A DNA stretch of 34,467 nt from Clostridia bacterium (GCA_017501245.1 JAFVXI010000029.1:1-34467), one strand, 5' to 3'. Positions 1 to 7,931 are shown, numbered from the stretch's first letter. Numbers and translations are program-made. The notes: generated by a model from the letters alone, not told the origin.

Positions 1-311
1 ATGGGATGGAAATTTTCAACATATCCCTCCACGTAACAAACACTATTCGTTTCCAATAGTTCTTTATATTCAATGTGCTCAACCGCCATCCCAAGGGTGG
101 AAATAAGAAACAAGAGCACACCCAAAGGTCCTACAATAAAGCCCACTACTTTAAAAAATGCAGGATGAAAGCCGCGCACATCCTCGCCGCGCTTCTTAGC
201 TTTTATAATAGATATTGATGTTGCAAAAAAGCCTATGCCAACGATCAAGGGGATTAAATTCCATAAATATTCTGATAAATCTAACCCGTATTCATATAGA
301 ACCTTTTCCAT
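1..311 (-). CDS. Membrane protein, N-terminal part (runs off left edge)
   Basis: The frame opens with ATG at 311-309 and stays open to the window edge, giving about 103 residues of a longer protein. A strong ribosome site (GGGGGAG) sits 4-10 bases before the ATG. The N-terminus has two hydrophobic stretches, at about residues 16-33 (starting WNLIPLIVGIGFF) and 52-75 (starting KVVGFIVGPLGVLLF). They are separated by a short basic loop (KAKKRGED) and followed by the start of a soluble domain (YVEGYVENF). The topology suggests two membrane helices with an extracytoplasmic C-terminal domain. Similar small proteins of unknown function occur in Clostridia; I do not assign a role. Confidence 0.7.
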   Translation of the reverse strand, partial: MEKVLYEYGLDLSEYLWNLIPLIVGIGFFATSISIIKAKKRGEDVRGFHPAFFKVVGFIVGPLGVLLFLISTLGMAVEHIEYKELLETNSVCYVEGYVENFHP

Positions 312-357
312 AACTCTCCCCCTTGTGTTTCTTCGCTTCATTATACCACAAAAACAC

Positions 358-396
358 AAAAACCGCAACCCGCTTTGTATCAGAATTGCGGTTTTT
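358..396. terminator. Stem-loop, probable bidirectional terminator
   Basis: An 11-bp perfect stem (aaaaaccgcaa / ttgcggttttt) closes a 17-base loop. U-rich tails follow on both strands. It lies between the hairpin array and the leftmost gene. Confidence 0.5.
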
Positions 397-477
397 ATTT
401 GTGTAAGGGCGATAAAAAAGATATTCTCGCCTTTTTTGTTTGGGTTTGAATTGTAGCGTCCCAATCACGCCAAAGGC

Positions 478-634
478 GTGTATATCATCAAAACGAAGTT
501 TTGTATATCACCAAGGCGAAAAGCCTTGTATATCATCATTGCGAAAGAAGATACAGCCTACGGCTGATGATATACACCTTCGGTGATGATATCCACGACA
601 GCGTCGTGATGATATACCATTGCTTTCGCAATGG
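478..634. repeat. Array of seven small hairpins with gatgatatac spacer
   Basis: Short palindromes follow one another: aaaac-gaa-gtttt (490-502), aaggc..gcctt (513-527), a partial one near 538-545, cagcc-tac-ggctg (554-566), cacc-ttc-ggtg (575-585), cacgac-agc-gtcgtg (594-608) and cattgc-tttc-gcaatg (618-633). They are separated by the same 8-11 base spacer. The spacer reads gtatatcatc in the left half (480-490, 503-510, 528-537) and gatgatatac in the right half (566-575, 585-593, 608-617). The two halves are therefore inverted and could also pair over long range. No gene lies in 312-672. The element resembles short dispersed repeats of Clostridia, but I cannot name a family. Confidence 0.7.
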
Positions 635-636
635 AT

Positions 637-673
637 AAAAAAATTCGACAAGTCGAAACTTGTCGAATTTTTT
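637..673 (-). terminator. Terminator of tRNA-Ser
   Basis: A perfect 16-bp palindrome (arms aaaaaattcgacaagt and its complement, loop cgaa) begins immediately after the tRNA CCA end. A U-run closes it on the minus strand. Confidence 0.85.
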
Positions 674-764
674 GGCGGAGATGGAGAGATTTGAACTCTC
701 GCGCCGGTATAGCCGACCTACACCCTTAGCAGGGGCGCCTCTTCGACCTCTTGAGTACATCTCC
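673..764 (-). tRNA. tRNA-Ser, anticodon GCU (codons AGC/AGU)
   Basis: The 92-base minus-strand sequence has a 7-bp acceptor stem (GGAGATG / CATCTCC) and a T-arm containing GTTCAAATC. The anticodon loop is CTGCTAA (anticodon GCT) and the variable arm is long, as expected of a class II tRNA. CCA is encoded at the 3' end (675-673). The 3' end abuts a strong terminator and its own promoter lies upstream at 817-845, so it is transcribed alone. Confidence 0.95.
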
Positions 765-816
765 AGAGTAAGACGAGCATAGCTCGACAGGCCGTCGTTT
801 GGTAGCCTGCCATAGT

Positions 817-845
817 ATTCTATCAAATTTGGCGGCATTTGTCAA
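817..845 (-). promoter_or_regulatory. Sigma-A promoter of tRNA-Ser
   Basis: On the minus strand TTGACA (845-840) and TAGAAT (822-817) are separated by 17 bp. The -10 box ends about 52 bases before the tRNA 5' end. Confidence 0.75.
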
Positions 846-891
846 TACCTCAGCTAAAAAAACTTTTATATTAAGCCGCTTAACAATATCC

Positions 892-920
892 TTGACACAA
901 AACGTAAGGGGGAGTATAAT
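892..920 (+). promoter_or_regulatory. Consensus sigma-A promoter for the lipase/Nudix pair
   Basis: TTGACA (892-897) and TATAAT (915-920) are separated by exactly 17 bp, a perfect consensus. It lies 44 bases before the ATG at 965. Confidence 0.85.
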
Positions 921-964
921 CTTTATATACACTAGATGCGAAATAATGAGGAAGGAGATGCCGT

Positions 965-1744
965 ATGGCAACACGATATCCAATCATATTAGCGCACGGA
1001 GTAGCCGCAAAGCAGCTCCGCATTATGAACGCCTTTGGTCGTATCGGTGACGAGCTTAAGCGTGCGGGCAACGACGTCTACGTCGCAGACACCGACGGCT
1101 TCGGTAAAATTGAAACCAATGCCGAGCAGCTCCGTGACTTCATTCTCGCTGTTCTTGAGAAAACAGGTGCCGAAAAAGTAAACATTATTGCACATTCTAA
1201 GGGCGGTCTTGACTCAAAGTATATGATAACTGAGCTGGGGATGGAAGACAGGGTCGCATCGTTAACGACGCTATGTACGCCGCATCAAGGCTCCATCATC
1301 GCATCCTGGGTGTGGGATCTGCCGAGATGGATGAAGGGAACTATCGCCTTTTTCATCAACGTATTTTATAAGTTTTTCCTAAGGGATAAGCATCCCGATG
1401 CGCTCGGCGCCTGTGAGCAGCTGCGAAAGGTGGATGAAAGTGCCGCAACGCTCGAATTTTCAAGCAAGGTCTATTGCCAGAGCTATTCGTCAAGCCTTAA
1501 GCGAGGCAGAGATTGCTTTATCATGGCGCTTCCGATGAAGATATATAAGCATTTTGAAAAGGTGGAAAACGACGGCCTCGTCTCCTGTGAGTCAGCCAAG
1601 TTTGGCAACTACCGTGGAGAATGCCTGGATATATCCGTTTCTCACGTACAGATCATAGATCTTTTCTCAAAAAAGAGCCAGAAGGAAAAGATCTACGCCT
1701 TTTATAACTCGGTTGCCGACGAGCTTGCCGAGATGGGATTTTAA
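965..1744 (+). CDS. Alpha/beta hydrolase of the triacylglycerol lipase type
   Basis: The 259-residue protein is a lipase-like serine hydrolase. The nucleophile elbow AHSKGG carries Ser78. The following stretch ends in TPHQGS, as in the Pseudomonas/Burkholderia lipase family. The motif ENDGLVS holds the probable catalytic Asp203, and SHVQIID holds His227. An N-terminal LAHG provides the oxyanion-hole strand. No signal peptide is visible, so unlike the secreted relatives it should act in the cytoplasm or at the inner membrane face; an acyl ester substrate is inferred only. The ATG at 965 has a GAAGGAG ribosome site 7 bases upstream and a consensus promoter at 892-920. The Nudix gene follows after 24 bases, probably co-transcribed. 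Confidence 0.85.
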   Translation: MATRYPIILAHGVAAKQLRIMNAFGRIGDELKRAGNDVYVADTDGFGKIETNAEQLRDFILAVLEKTGAEKVNIIAHSKGGLDSKYMITELGMEDRVASLTTLCTPHQGSIIASWVWDLPRWMKGTIAFFINVFYKFFLRDKHPDALGACEQLRKVDESAATLEFSSKVYCQSYSSSLKRGRDCFIMALPMKIYKHFEKVENDGLVSCESAKFGNYRGECLDISVSHVQIIDLFSKKSQKEKIYAFYNSVADELAEMGF

Positions 1745-1768
1745 CATTAATTTGCAGAGGTTATGTCA

Positions 1769-2299
1769 ATGGAGCTTTGGGACGTATATAACGTAGATAG
1801 AATAAAAACCGGCAAGCGTATAGTCCGAGGAAGGGACAAGCTCGGCGAGGGAGAATACCACCTCGTAGTTATCGTCCTCGTCTTCACGCCCGACGGCAGG
1901 CTTCTCATTCAGAAAAGGGCGGCAAACAAGGCAGGCTGGCCCTCGATGTGGGACGTTTCGGCAGGTGGTGCCGTCACAGCGGGCGAGACCAGCTCGGAGG
2001 GCGCAGAGCGAGAGCTATACGAGGAGGTCGGCATAAGGCATAGCTTTAAAGGCAAGAGACCGCATTTCAGCTTTGCCCACCGTATAGGCTTTGCCGACTG
2101 CTATATCATAACCAAGGACGTTAAGCTCGATGAGCTTTCGCTCCAGGCCTCCGAGGTCTCTGATGCGAGGCTCGCTACCCTCGACGAGATCATAGCTATG
2201 ATAGACAAGGGAGAGTTTATCCCCTATTACGAGTCGCTTATCAGGCTTATGTTTGATATGCGATTTGGCTACGGATCGCATAAAAAGATAGATAAATGA
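1769..2299 (+). CDS. Nudix hydrolase (IDI/YfcD-like)
   Basis: The 176-residue protein carries a full Nudix box at residues 67-89: GAVTAGE, then seven residues, then RELYEEVGI. This is the Mg2+-binding signature of enzymes that hydrolyse nucleoside-diphosphate-linked compounds. The N-terminal region (LWDVYNVDRIKTGK, then FTPDGRLLIQKR) resembles the YfcD / isopentenyl-diphosphate-isomerase-like branch, whose substrates are poorly known. Two start codons are possible. The ATG at 1769 is preferred because the AGAGG ribosome site (1756-1760) is 8 bases away, whereas it is only 2 bases from the ATG at 1763. A strong terminator follows. Function beyond the fold is not assigned. Confidence 0.85.
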   Translation: MELWDVYNVDRIKTGKRIVRGRDKLGEGEYHLVVIVLVFTPDGRLLIQKRAANKAGWPSMWDVSAGGAVTAGETSSEGAERELYEEVGIRHSFKGKRPHFSFAHRIGFADCYIITKDVKLDELSLQASEVSDARLATLDEIIAMIDKGEFIPYYESLIRLMFDMRFGYGSHKKIDK

Positions 2300-2340
2300 C
2301 ATAAAAAGACAACTTAAATTGTCAAATATATGTAAAAAAA

Positions 2341-2397
2341 CAGCGCAGATAACTTCCAAGCCTTTAGTAGTTGGAGATTATCTGCGCTGCTTTTTTT
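2341..2397. terminator. Bidirectional terminator between convergent genes
   Basis: The outer stem cagcgcagataa / ttatctgcgctg is extended by an inner tccaa/ttgga pairing. T7 follows on the plus strand and a run of seven U on the minus strand. It serves both the Nudix gene and the folate operon; its last bases overlap the stop codon of the MIF-like gene. Confidence 0.85.
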
Positions 2398-2740
2398 AGC
2401 ATAGAGCGCCGCCGACGCCCCAATCTTTAAAGAACGTGTGGTTTATATATATTCGGCTCTCGTCGATGCCGAGTATGCGGCTTATGTCCTCGCTGATCTT
2501 AGCCGTCAGCACCTCAAGCTCGCCTCTGTCCGCCTCGCCGAGCAGCTGAACCTCAATCATGGCGAGAGGAGTTTTCATATCGCCCTGATAGGCCATCGTG
2601 ACGCCGTCCTCGATCGAGAGCATCAGGTAGCATTCCGCCTTGCCCGATACGATTGATATTGATGCGCCGAGCGCCGTCTTTAGCTCGGCCTTTTTTTCGT
2701 CGCAGACGCTTACATTAGTGGTAGCTCTGATAAAAGGCAT
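2396..2740 (-). CDS. MIF-like tautomerase family protein
   Basis: From the ATG at 2740 the protein is 114 residues, the usual length of the macrophage migration inhibitory factor family. It begins MPFIRATTNVSV, so Pro2 becomes the N-terminal catalytic proline after Met removal. A lysine in SGKAECY lies near position 33, as in MIF. The C-terminus (RIYINHTFFKDWGVGG) matches the family's last strand. Members are trimeric tautomerases; the bacterial substrate is unknown. A longer reading from 2818 is rejected because it would lie inside folC and delete the Pro start. A GAGGA ribosome site is 8-9 bases upstream of ATG 2740. It is the last gene of the folT-folC unit, 17 bases after folC. Confidence 0.85.
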   Translation of the reverse strand: MPFIRATTNVSVCDEKKAELKTALGASISIVSGKAECYLMLSIEDGVTMAYQGDMKTPLAMIEVQLLGEADRGELEVLTAKISEDISRILGIDESRIYINHTFFKDWGVGGALC

Positions 2741-2757
2741 TTTTTTGTCCTCACTTT

Positions 2758-4053
2758 TTATTTGATTTCGTTTATAGCACCGACAACGTCGGCATAGGTG
2801 TAGAGTGAGCCGAGGCAAACGAGAGGAACGCCGTCTCTTTTAGCATCCTCAAATGCGTGCTTAACCGCATCGGTTATGCTCTCGTGTGCAAGTGCCTCTA
2901 CGCCCTCCTCGCTGATAACTTTTGCAAACTCCTTGGCATCAAGCGCTCTGGGGTTATCCGGCGTCTGGGTATATACACGAGCAGCGACCGTCGCCAGTGC
3001 CTTAGCGATCCTCACGTAGTCCTTATCCTTAAGCACACCGCTAAGGACGTAGACCATCTTCCCCATAAAATAGTTCTTTATGCTAAGAACCGCCGCATCG
3101 ATGCCCTGCGGATTATGTGCGCCGTCAAAGATGACGAGCGGCTCCTCGTTTACCTTCTCAAATCTCGCATGCCAGACGGTACTCTCAAGCCCCGATCTGA
3201 CGCTCAAGTCGTCGATATCAAGTCCGCGTGCCCGAAGCAGAGCTACCGCCTCGAGAACGGTTGCGGCGTTTTTCGGCTGGTAAGCTCCAAGCAGCGAAAG
3301 CCTGAGCCCATGCTGATCCTTATACGAAAAGACGGTGCCGGAGAGATCGTATTTTACGTCGGTGATCGACCCGTGTGATACCTCTCTATAAGCCGATCCG
3401 CGCTCGCAGGCTATCCTTTGTATGACCTCTCTTGCCACATCGTCCTCACCGCCGTAAAGGACGGGGCAGCCGTGCTTTATGATGCCCGCCTTTTCATATG
3501 CGATCTTTTCGACAGTGTCGCCAAGGATCGCCGTGTGATCAAGCGCAATTCCCGTAATGACGGAGAGTAGAGGAGAGTCGATGATGTTGGTTGAGTCAAG
3601 CCTGCCGCCAAGCCCGACCTCAAGCACGACCACGTCGACCGACGCTTCCTTAAAATAGAGGAACGCTATCGCCGTTATCAGCTCGAATTCCGTTGGCTTA
3701 TCCTGCATTCCCTCGGCTATGGGGCGCACAACGTTCGTTAGCCTTATCAGCTCGTCGTGAGGAATGGAAATCCCGTCCACCCTCATCCTCTCACAAAAAT
3801 CTACGATATAAGGAGAGGTATATAGACCGACGGAGTAGCCCGCCCCACGGAGGATGGCGTCAAGCATCGAGGAAACAGAGCCCTTGCCGTTAGTTCCTCC
3901 AACGTGTATGAATTTTAAACCCCGCTCGGGGTGTCCGAGCCTTTCGCAAAGCTCTCCGATGCGCTCGAGCCCGGGCTTACAAAAGCTGGAGCTCACGCCG
4001 TGGATATATTCGAGCGCCTCTTCGTAGGTAGTGATTTCGTTAGTGTTTTTCAT
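2758..4053 (-). CDS. folC: Folylpolyglutamate synthase (Mur ligase family)
   Basis: The 431-residue protein adds glutamate residues to folates in an ATP-dependent, amide-forming reaction and retains folate in the cell. Motifs in order are the P-loop VGGTNGKGS at 51-59, the family loop FCERMRVDGISIP, a Mur-ligase core with VVLEVGLGGRLDSTN, HTAILGDTVEKIAYEKAGI, and GAHNPQG in the C-terminal domain. A combined dihydrofolate synthase activity is possible but cannot be decided here. The start codon abuts the folT stop (4054), so the two are probably translationally coupled. This places folate import and trapping under the THF riboswitch at 4663-4767. Confidence 0.95.
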   Translation of the reverse strand: MKNTNEITTYEEALEYIHGVSSSFCKPGLERIGELCERLGHPERGLKFIHVGGTNGKGSVSSMLDAILRGAGYSVGLYTSPYIVDFCERMRVDGISIPHDELIRLTNVVRPIAEGMQDKPTEFELITAIAFLYFKEASVDVVVLEVGLGGRLDSTNIIDSPLLSVITGIALDHTAILGDTVEKIAYEKAGIIKHGCPVLYGGEDDVAREVIQRIACERGSAYREVSHGSITDVKYDLSGTVFSYKDQHGLRLSLLGAYQPKNAATVLEAVALLRARGLDIDDLSVRSGLESTVWHARFEKVNEEPLVIFDGAHNPQGIDAAVLSIKNYFMGKMVYVLSGVLKDKDYVRIAKALATVAARVYTQTPDNPRALDAKEFAKVISEEGVEALAHESITDAVKHAFEDAKRDGVPLVCLGSLYTYADVVGAINEIK

Positions 4054-4590
4054 TTAATCGATCCTCGTCGTGTCAAACAGTCGCTTGATAGAGCTGTGCT
4101 TATACATAAGGCAGATAATTGATATCTCGATAGGAGCTATAACCAGATATAGCGGTATCCTCCATAAAACGAGCCAGTTATAGAAAACGAACAAGCCAAT
4201 AGGCTTTATTATCATCGAGCCGACTATGTGCGCACACCCGCCCGCTATGATAAACTGTAAGGGCCCGTGCTTCTTAACGACGAAGCGTGAGATCACGCCC
4301 GAAACCACGCCGACCATACACGCCCCGAAGGTGACCACTAAATTTGGCGGGAAGGTCTGCGGAGATAAAAGATAGCTGATTAGATCGGATCCTATTCCGA
4401 CGACGCCTCCGACGACGGGACCGAAGAAAATGCCCGATATCAGGATCGGCAGATTTTCAAAGGTTATCCTGAATAAGCCGTCAGCAAAGTTCAGGACGGT
4501 CTTACAGAATATGCCGATGATAACGCTCATAGCCGTAAGCATAGCAGAGAGAGCAAGCCGCTTAATGTTAACTTTAATTTGCTTTTTCAT
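4054..4590 (-). CDS. folT: Folate-family ECF transporter S component
   Basis: From the ATG at 4590 this is a 178-residue membrane protein with about six hydrophobic segments, typical in size for ECF S components. Features are LALSAMLTAMSVIIG at the N-terminus, FRITFENLPILISGIFFGPVVGGVVG (helices 2-3), SYLLSPQTFPPNLVVTFG and a C-terminal helix pair. It would bind folate and work with shared EcfAAT subunits encoded elsewhere. The frame extends upstream to 4740, but that part lies in the riboswitch. ATG 4590 has GGAGGT at 4603-4598. A THF riboswitch upstream and folC immediately downstream support the folate assignment. Confidence 0.92.
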   Translation of the reverse strand: MKKQIKVNIKRLALSAMLTAMSVIIGIFCKTVLNFADGLFRITFENLPILISGIFFGPVVGGVVGIGSDLISYLLSPQTFPPNLVVTFGACMVGVVSGVISRFVVKKHGPLQFIIAGGCAHIVGSMIIKPIGLFVFYNWLVLWRIPLYLVIAPIEISIICLMYKHSSIKRLFDTTRID

Positions 4591-4595
4591 AAAAA

Positions 4596-4652
4596 ATACC
4601 TCCATAACACAGATTTTCACCTTCTGCACCATGGGGGTATCCTTTATGGATA
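4596..4652 (-). promoter_or_regulatory. Expression platform: anti-Shine-Dalgarno helix before folT
   Basis: AUACCCCCAU (4640-4631) can pair with AUGGAGGUAU (4605-4596), which contains the folT ribosome site, with one mismatch. A competing hairpin, UAUCC-AUAAA-GGAUA (4652-4638), shares three bases with it. This suggests translational control by hiding or exposing the ribosome site. The pairing is seen; its ligand dependence is inferred. Confidence 0.55.
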
Positions 4653-4662
4653 GGCTTGCGGT

Positions 4663-4767
4663 GACAGTGGGATGCGAAGGATATACCGCAAGGCACATAC
4701 GCCTTTTCGTTCCGACGACAACTCCCCGTCCGTCAGACACTTAAAACGCATATCCTTCTACTCTGTC
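4663..4767 (-). promoter_or_regulatory. THF (tetrahydrofolate) riboswitch
   Basis: The minus-strand leader of folT reads GUAGAAGGAUAUGCGUU, then UUAAGUGU, a central arm with GUUGUCGUC and CGGAACGAA, GCGUAUGUGC, and a closing strand CGGUAUAUCC-UUCGCAUCC. This order and these bases match the THF-I aptamer. GGAUAU pairs with AUAUCC, and the outer GACAG/CUGUC closes P1. THF-I riboswitches are known upstream of folT in Clostridia and usually lower expression when reduced folate is plentiful. The aptamer ends about 70 bases before the start codon. Confidence 0.88.
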
Positions 4768-4796
4768 CGTGACATATGCCACAATATTTATTATTT

Positions 4797-5528
4797 TTAT
4801 TTTTTGGATTTTCTATGCGACGTGATAAGCTCGCTAAGCTTATGTGAAAGCCTTTCACAGTCGCTCTCCTTTGCCTCCGGGATATCCGAGGCAGGGAAGG
4901 GAATACCCAAGCTCTCGTATTTCTCAAGGCAAAGCTTCCGGAAGGGCAAAAGCTCAAGCTTCTCGATGCATTCATATCGCCATATCAGCTCTGCGAATGC
5001 CTCTAAGTCCGTATCCGTGTCGTTTATTCCGGGCAGGATGACGCGTCTGATCCAAACCGGCGCACCCATCCTCTCCCTTTCGCCAAGTATCTTCATTGCG
5101 CCCGCCAGGCTGCCGCCCGTATAGCGTGAATACTCCTCCTCGGTGTTAAACTTAACGTCAAGGAGCACGAGATCAACCGAGCGCACAAGCTCCATAGCCC
5201 TCTCGCCGGTTACGGCGCCCGAGGTGTCAAGAGCGACGTGAAGCCCCATCCCGTGTAAAGTTTTCGTTATTTCAATGAAGAAGTCTGCCTGCAAGCAGGG
5301 CTCGCCGCCGGATAGCGTAACGCCGCCATCCTTGATATAGCTCTTAAGCCTCGCTATCTTCGCTATCAGCTCGTCGTGGCTTATCGCCTCTCCGTCGCCG
5401 ACTTTCCAAGTGTCGGGGTTATGGCAATATGCGCATCTGTAAGGGCAGCCCTGCGCAAAAACCACCGCACGCACGCCCGGGCCGTCAACCGTTCCGAGCG
5501 ACTGCAGGCTGTGTATGTAGCCTATCAT
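4797..5528 (-). CDS. pflA: Pyruvate formate-lyase-activating enzyme (radical SAM)
   Basis: The 243-residue protein installs the glycyl radical on PflB using S-adenosylmethionine and a 4Fe-4S cluster. The CxxxCxxC cluster motif is at Cys28, Cys32 and Cys35 (GCPYRCAYCHNPDTW). The SAM-binding GGE motif is in VTLSGGEPCLQ, and DVKFNTEEEYSRYTGG follows. Length matches PflA enzymes. Its ATG is one base after the pflB stop (TGATATG), so translation is probably coupled. No terminator separates it from the THF riboswitch downstream, only about 30 bases of A/T-rich sequence. Confidence 0.95.
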   Translation of the reverse strand: MIGYIHSLQSLGTVDGPGVRAVVFAQGCPYRCAYCHNPDTWKVGDGEAISHDELIAKIARLKSYIKDGGVTLSGGEPCLQADFFIEITKTLHGMGLHVALDTSGAVTGERAMELVRSVDLVLLDVKFNTEEEYSRYTGGSLAGAMKILGERERMGAPVWIRRVILPGINDTDTDLEAFAELIWRYECIEKLELLPFRKLCLEKYESLGIPFPASDIPEAKESDCERLSHKLSELITSHRKSKK

Positions 5529-5529
5529 A

Positions 5530-7767
5530 TCAGACGCTCTCGTGGAAGGTCCTGCTGATGACCTCGCGCTGCTGCTCGGGCGAAAGCTTGTGGAAATTAA
5601 CGGCGTAGCCCGAAACGCGGATGGTGAGGTTGGGATAAAGCTCGGGGTCGTTCATTGCGTCTATGAGCTTCTGCCTCTCAAGCACGTTTACGTTGATGTG
5701 ATGAGCGCCCTGCGCAAAGTAGCCGCCGAGGATAGAGACGAGATTGCTGATCCTCTCATCCCTCGTCTTGCCGAGTGCGGAGGGGACGATGGAGAAGGTG
5801 TTCGAGATGCCGTCTCTGCAGTCGTCGTAGGAGAGCTTGGCAACCGAGTTGAGCGATGCGAGCGCACCGTTCTTCTCTCTGTTGTGCATAGGGTTAGCAC
5901 CGGGGGCAAAGGGCTCGCCGGCACGTCTGCCATCGGGCGTTGCGCCCGTCTTTTTACCGTAAACCACGTTCGAGGTGATGGTAAGCACCGAGAGCGTGTG
6001 GATCGCACCTCTGTATGCCGGCGTCTTGCGAAGCTCGGTTATAAACTGGCCGACAAGCTCGCAGGCAATGCCGTCTACTCTGTAATCGTCGTTTCCGAAT
6101 TTGGGGAAATCGCCCTCGCATTCATAGTCAACGATCAGACCGTCCTCGTCCTTTATCGGACGGACCTTAGCGTACTTGATGGCCGAGAGGCTGTCCGTGA
6201 TAACCGAAAGGCCTGCGATGCCAAACGCCATAAGGCGCTCAACGTTGGTGTTATGCAGAGCCATCTGGATCTTCTCGTATGCATATTTATCATGCATGAA
6301 ATGGATCACGTTCATAGTCTTGACGTATTCCTTAGCTATCCAAGCAAGATATACGTTGAAGCGCTCCATAACCTTTTCGTATTCAAGGACCTCGCCCTCG
6401 TAGACGGGCATCTCGGGTCCTATCTGCATCTTGTATCTCTCGTCCTTACCGCCGTTGAGAGCCATAAGAAGCACCTTAGGCAGGTTGCATCTCGCACCGA
6501 AGAACTGCATCTGCTCGCCGACCTTCATAGCCGAAACGCAGCATGCGATAGCATAGTCGTCGCCGTATCTCGGGCGCATCAGATCGTCGGACTCATACTG
6601 AATGGAATCCGTGTCGATAGACACCTGTGCGCAAAAGCGCTTGAAGGGCTCGGGCAGCTTTTCGCTCCAAAGCACTGTGAGGTTAGGCTCGGGGGAGGAG
6701 CCGAGATTATAAAGAGTATGTAAGAAGCGGAAGGAGGACTTGGTAACGAGGGTTCTTCCGTCCTCACCCATGCCGCCGACCGCCTCGGTGATCCACATGG
6801 GGTCACCGCCGAACAGCTCGTTATATTCGGGTGTGCGGAGATGACGCATCATCCTGAGCTTGATGACCAGCTGATCGACAAGCTCCTGAGCCTCGCTTTC
6901 ATCTATCACGCCCTCGTTGAGGTCACGCTCGATATAAATATCGAGGAAGCTTCCGACTCTGCCGAGCGACATAGCCGCACCGTTCTGCTCCTTGTTAGCT
7001 GCGAGATAGCCGAAGTAGAGCCACTGGACGGCCTCCTTGGCGTTTGTTGCGGGCTTTGTGATATCGCATCCGTAGCCCGCCGCCATCTCTGCGAGGAAGC
7101 CGAGGAAGGTGATCTGCTTATGCACCTCCTCGATGGCGTTTATGTTCTCGGCGGTCATCTCACCTTTGCCGAGAGCCTCCTTGTCCTTTTTCTTTTCCTC
7201 AACGAGCTTGTCAACGCCGTAAAGAGCGATCCTTCTGTAGTCGCCGATGATCCTTCCTCTGCCGTAAGCATCGGGAAGTCCTGTGAGTATACCCGCATGG
7301 CGCATCTGGCGCATCGTATCGGTATAAGCTCTGAAAACGCCGTCGTTGTGCGTGGTCCTGTAGCGGAACGCTTCCTCAACCTTTTCGGAAAGCTCGTAGC
7401 CGTACGCCTTGCAGGCGGATCTCGCCATTCTGATGCCTCCGAAGGGGTTTACACCGCGCACGAGCGGTGCGCCGGTCTGGAGACCCACGATAAGCTCGTC
7501 GTCCTTATCAAGATATGCGGGGGGATAGCCCGTAAGCGAGGAAACGGTCTCGGTGTCAATGTCGAGAACGCCGCCCCTCTCACGCTCAAGTCGTGTGAGC
7601 TTCTCAAGCTTGTTCATCAGCCTGTTCGTTCTGTCGGTCGCACCGGCAAGGAACGAAGAGTCTCCCTCGTAGGGAGTGTAATTGTTCTGAATGAAATCTC
7701 TGACGTTGATTGTCTTTTGCCAAACTATGCCGTCAAAACCTCTCCATGCGTAATCATTAGTTGTCAT
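5530..7767 (-). CDS. pflB: Formate C-acetyltransferase (pyruvate formate-lyase)
   Basis: The 745-residue glycyl-radical enzyme converts pyruvate and CoA to acetyl-CoA and formate. It carries the active-site Cys409-Cys410 pair (AIACCVSAM) and the glycine radical site Gly720 in RVSGYAVNF. The length is close to the 760 residues of E. coli PflB. The frame is open further upstream to 7833, but the family N-terminus begins [10 protein letters not shown], so ATG 7767 is chosen. Its ribosome site AAGGAGG is rather far away (about 14 bases). The leader carries a ZTP riboswitch with terminator. Formate made here can enter 10-formyl-THF, which links the gene to the folate genes downstream. Confidence 0.97.
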   Translation of the reverse strand: MTTNDYAWRGFDGIVWQKTINVRDFIQNNYTPYEGDSSFLAGATDRTNRLMNKLEKLTRLERERGGVLDIDTETVSSLTGYPPAYLDKDDELIVGLQTGAPLVRGVNPFGGIRMARSACKAYGYELSEKVEEAFRYRTTHNDGVFRAYTDTMRQMRHAGILTGLPDAYGRGRIIGDYRRIALYGVDKLVEEKKKDKEALGKGEMTAENINAIEEVHKQITFLGFLAEMAAGYGCDITKPATNAKEAVQWLYFGYLAANKEQNGAAMSLGRVGSFLDIYIERDLNEGVIDESEAQELVDQLVIKLRMMRHLRTPEYNELFGGDPMWITEAVGGMGEDGRTLVTKSSFRFLHTLYNLGSSPEPNLTVLWSEKLPEPFKRFCAQVSIDTDSIQYESDDLMRPRYGDDYAIACCVSAMKVGEQMQFFGARCNLPKVLLMALNGGKDERYKMQIGPEMPVYEGEVLEYEKVMERFNVYLAWIAKEYVKTMNVIHFMHDKYAYEKIQMALHNTNVERLMAFGIAGLSVITDSLSAIKYAKVRPIKDEDGLIVDYECEGDFPKFGNDDYRVDGIACELVGQFITELRKTPAYRGAIHTLSVLTITSNVVYGKKTGATPDGRRAGEPFAPGANPMHNREKNGALASLNSVAKLSYDDCRDGISNTFSIVPSALGKTRDERISNLVSILGGYFAQGAHHINVNVLERQKLIDAMNDPELYPNLTIRVSGYAVNFHKLSPEQQREVISRTFHESV

Positions 7768-7804
7768 AATTCTTAAAAAAACCTCCTTCTGCCGAAAAAA
7801 TGGT

Positions 7805-7840
7805 AAAAAAAACAGCTTCATGCCATAAAGCACAAAACTG
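7805..7840 (-). terminator. Attenuator terminator of the ZTP riboswitch
   Basis: CAGUUUUGUGC (7840-7830) pairs over all 11 positions (some G-U) with GCAUGAAGCUG (7823-7813), closing a 6-base loop. Eight U follow (7812-7805). The first three stem bases belong to the conserved GGGCAG of the aptamer, so ligand-bound aptamer and terminator compete. This is an ON-switch layout. Confidence 0.85.
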
Positions 7841-7904
7841 CCCAGACGTTCGGCATATTGCCCAGATGCTCCACGTGGGTGTTCCCACTTGACCGTCAGT
7901 TACA
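7838..7904 (-). promoter_or_regulatory. ZTP riboswitch (pfl motif) upstream of pflB
   Basis: The minus-strand leader contains, in order, AACUGACGGUCA, the hairpin GUGGG-AACA-CCCAC, GUGGAGCAUC, a loop GGGCAAUAUGCC, and GAACGUCUGGGCAG. The CUGACG strand pairs with the CGUC preceding UGGGCAG, and the C-terminal CUGGGCA block is the family hallmark. ZTP riboswitches sense ZMP/ZTP, which accumulates when 10-formyl-THF is low, and were first described upstream of pfl genes. Together with the overlapping terminator they would switch pflB on during folate stress. Confidence 0.88.
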
Positions 7905-7931
7905 TAAGGGCCTCACTTGTTTAGTGATTAT

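Noticed and set aside
235-456. Plus-strand 73-codon frame at the left end
   Set aside because: It overlaps the better supported minus-strand membrane protein and a terminator hairpin, and it has no ribosome site.
478-634. CRISPR array
   Set aside because: Repeats are only 8-11 bases and change orientation. Stems differ and spacers are palindromic, with no cas genes near.
5542-7776. Plus-strand frames of 311 and 393 codons opposite pflB
   Set aside because: Antisense shadows of a high-confidence conserved gene, without family motifs or ribosome sites.
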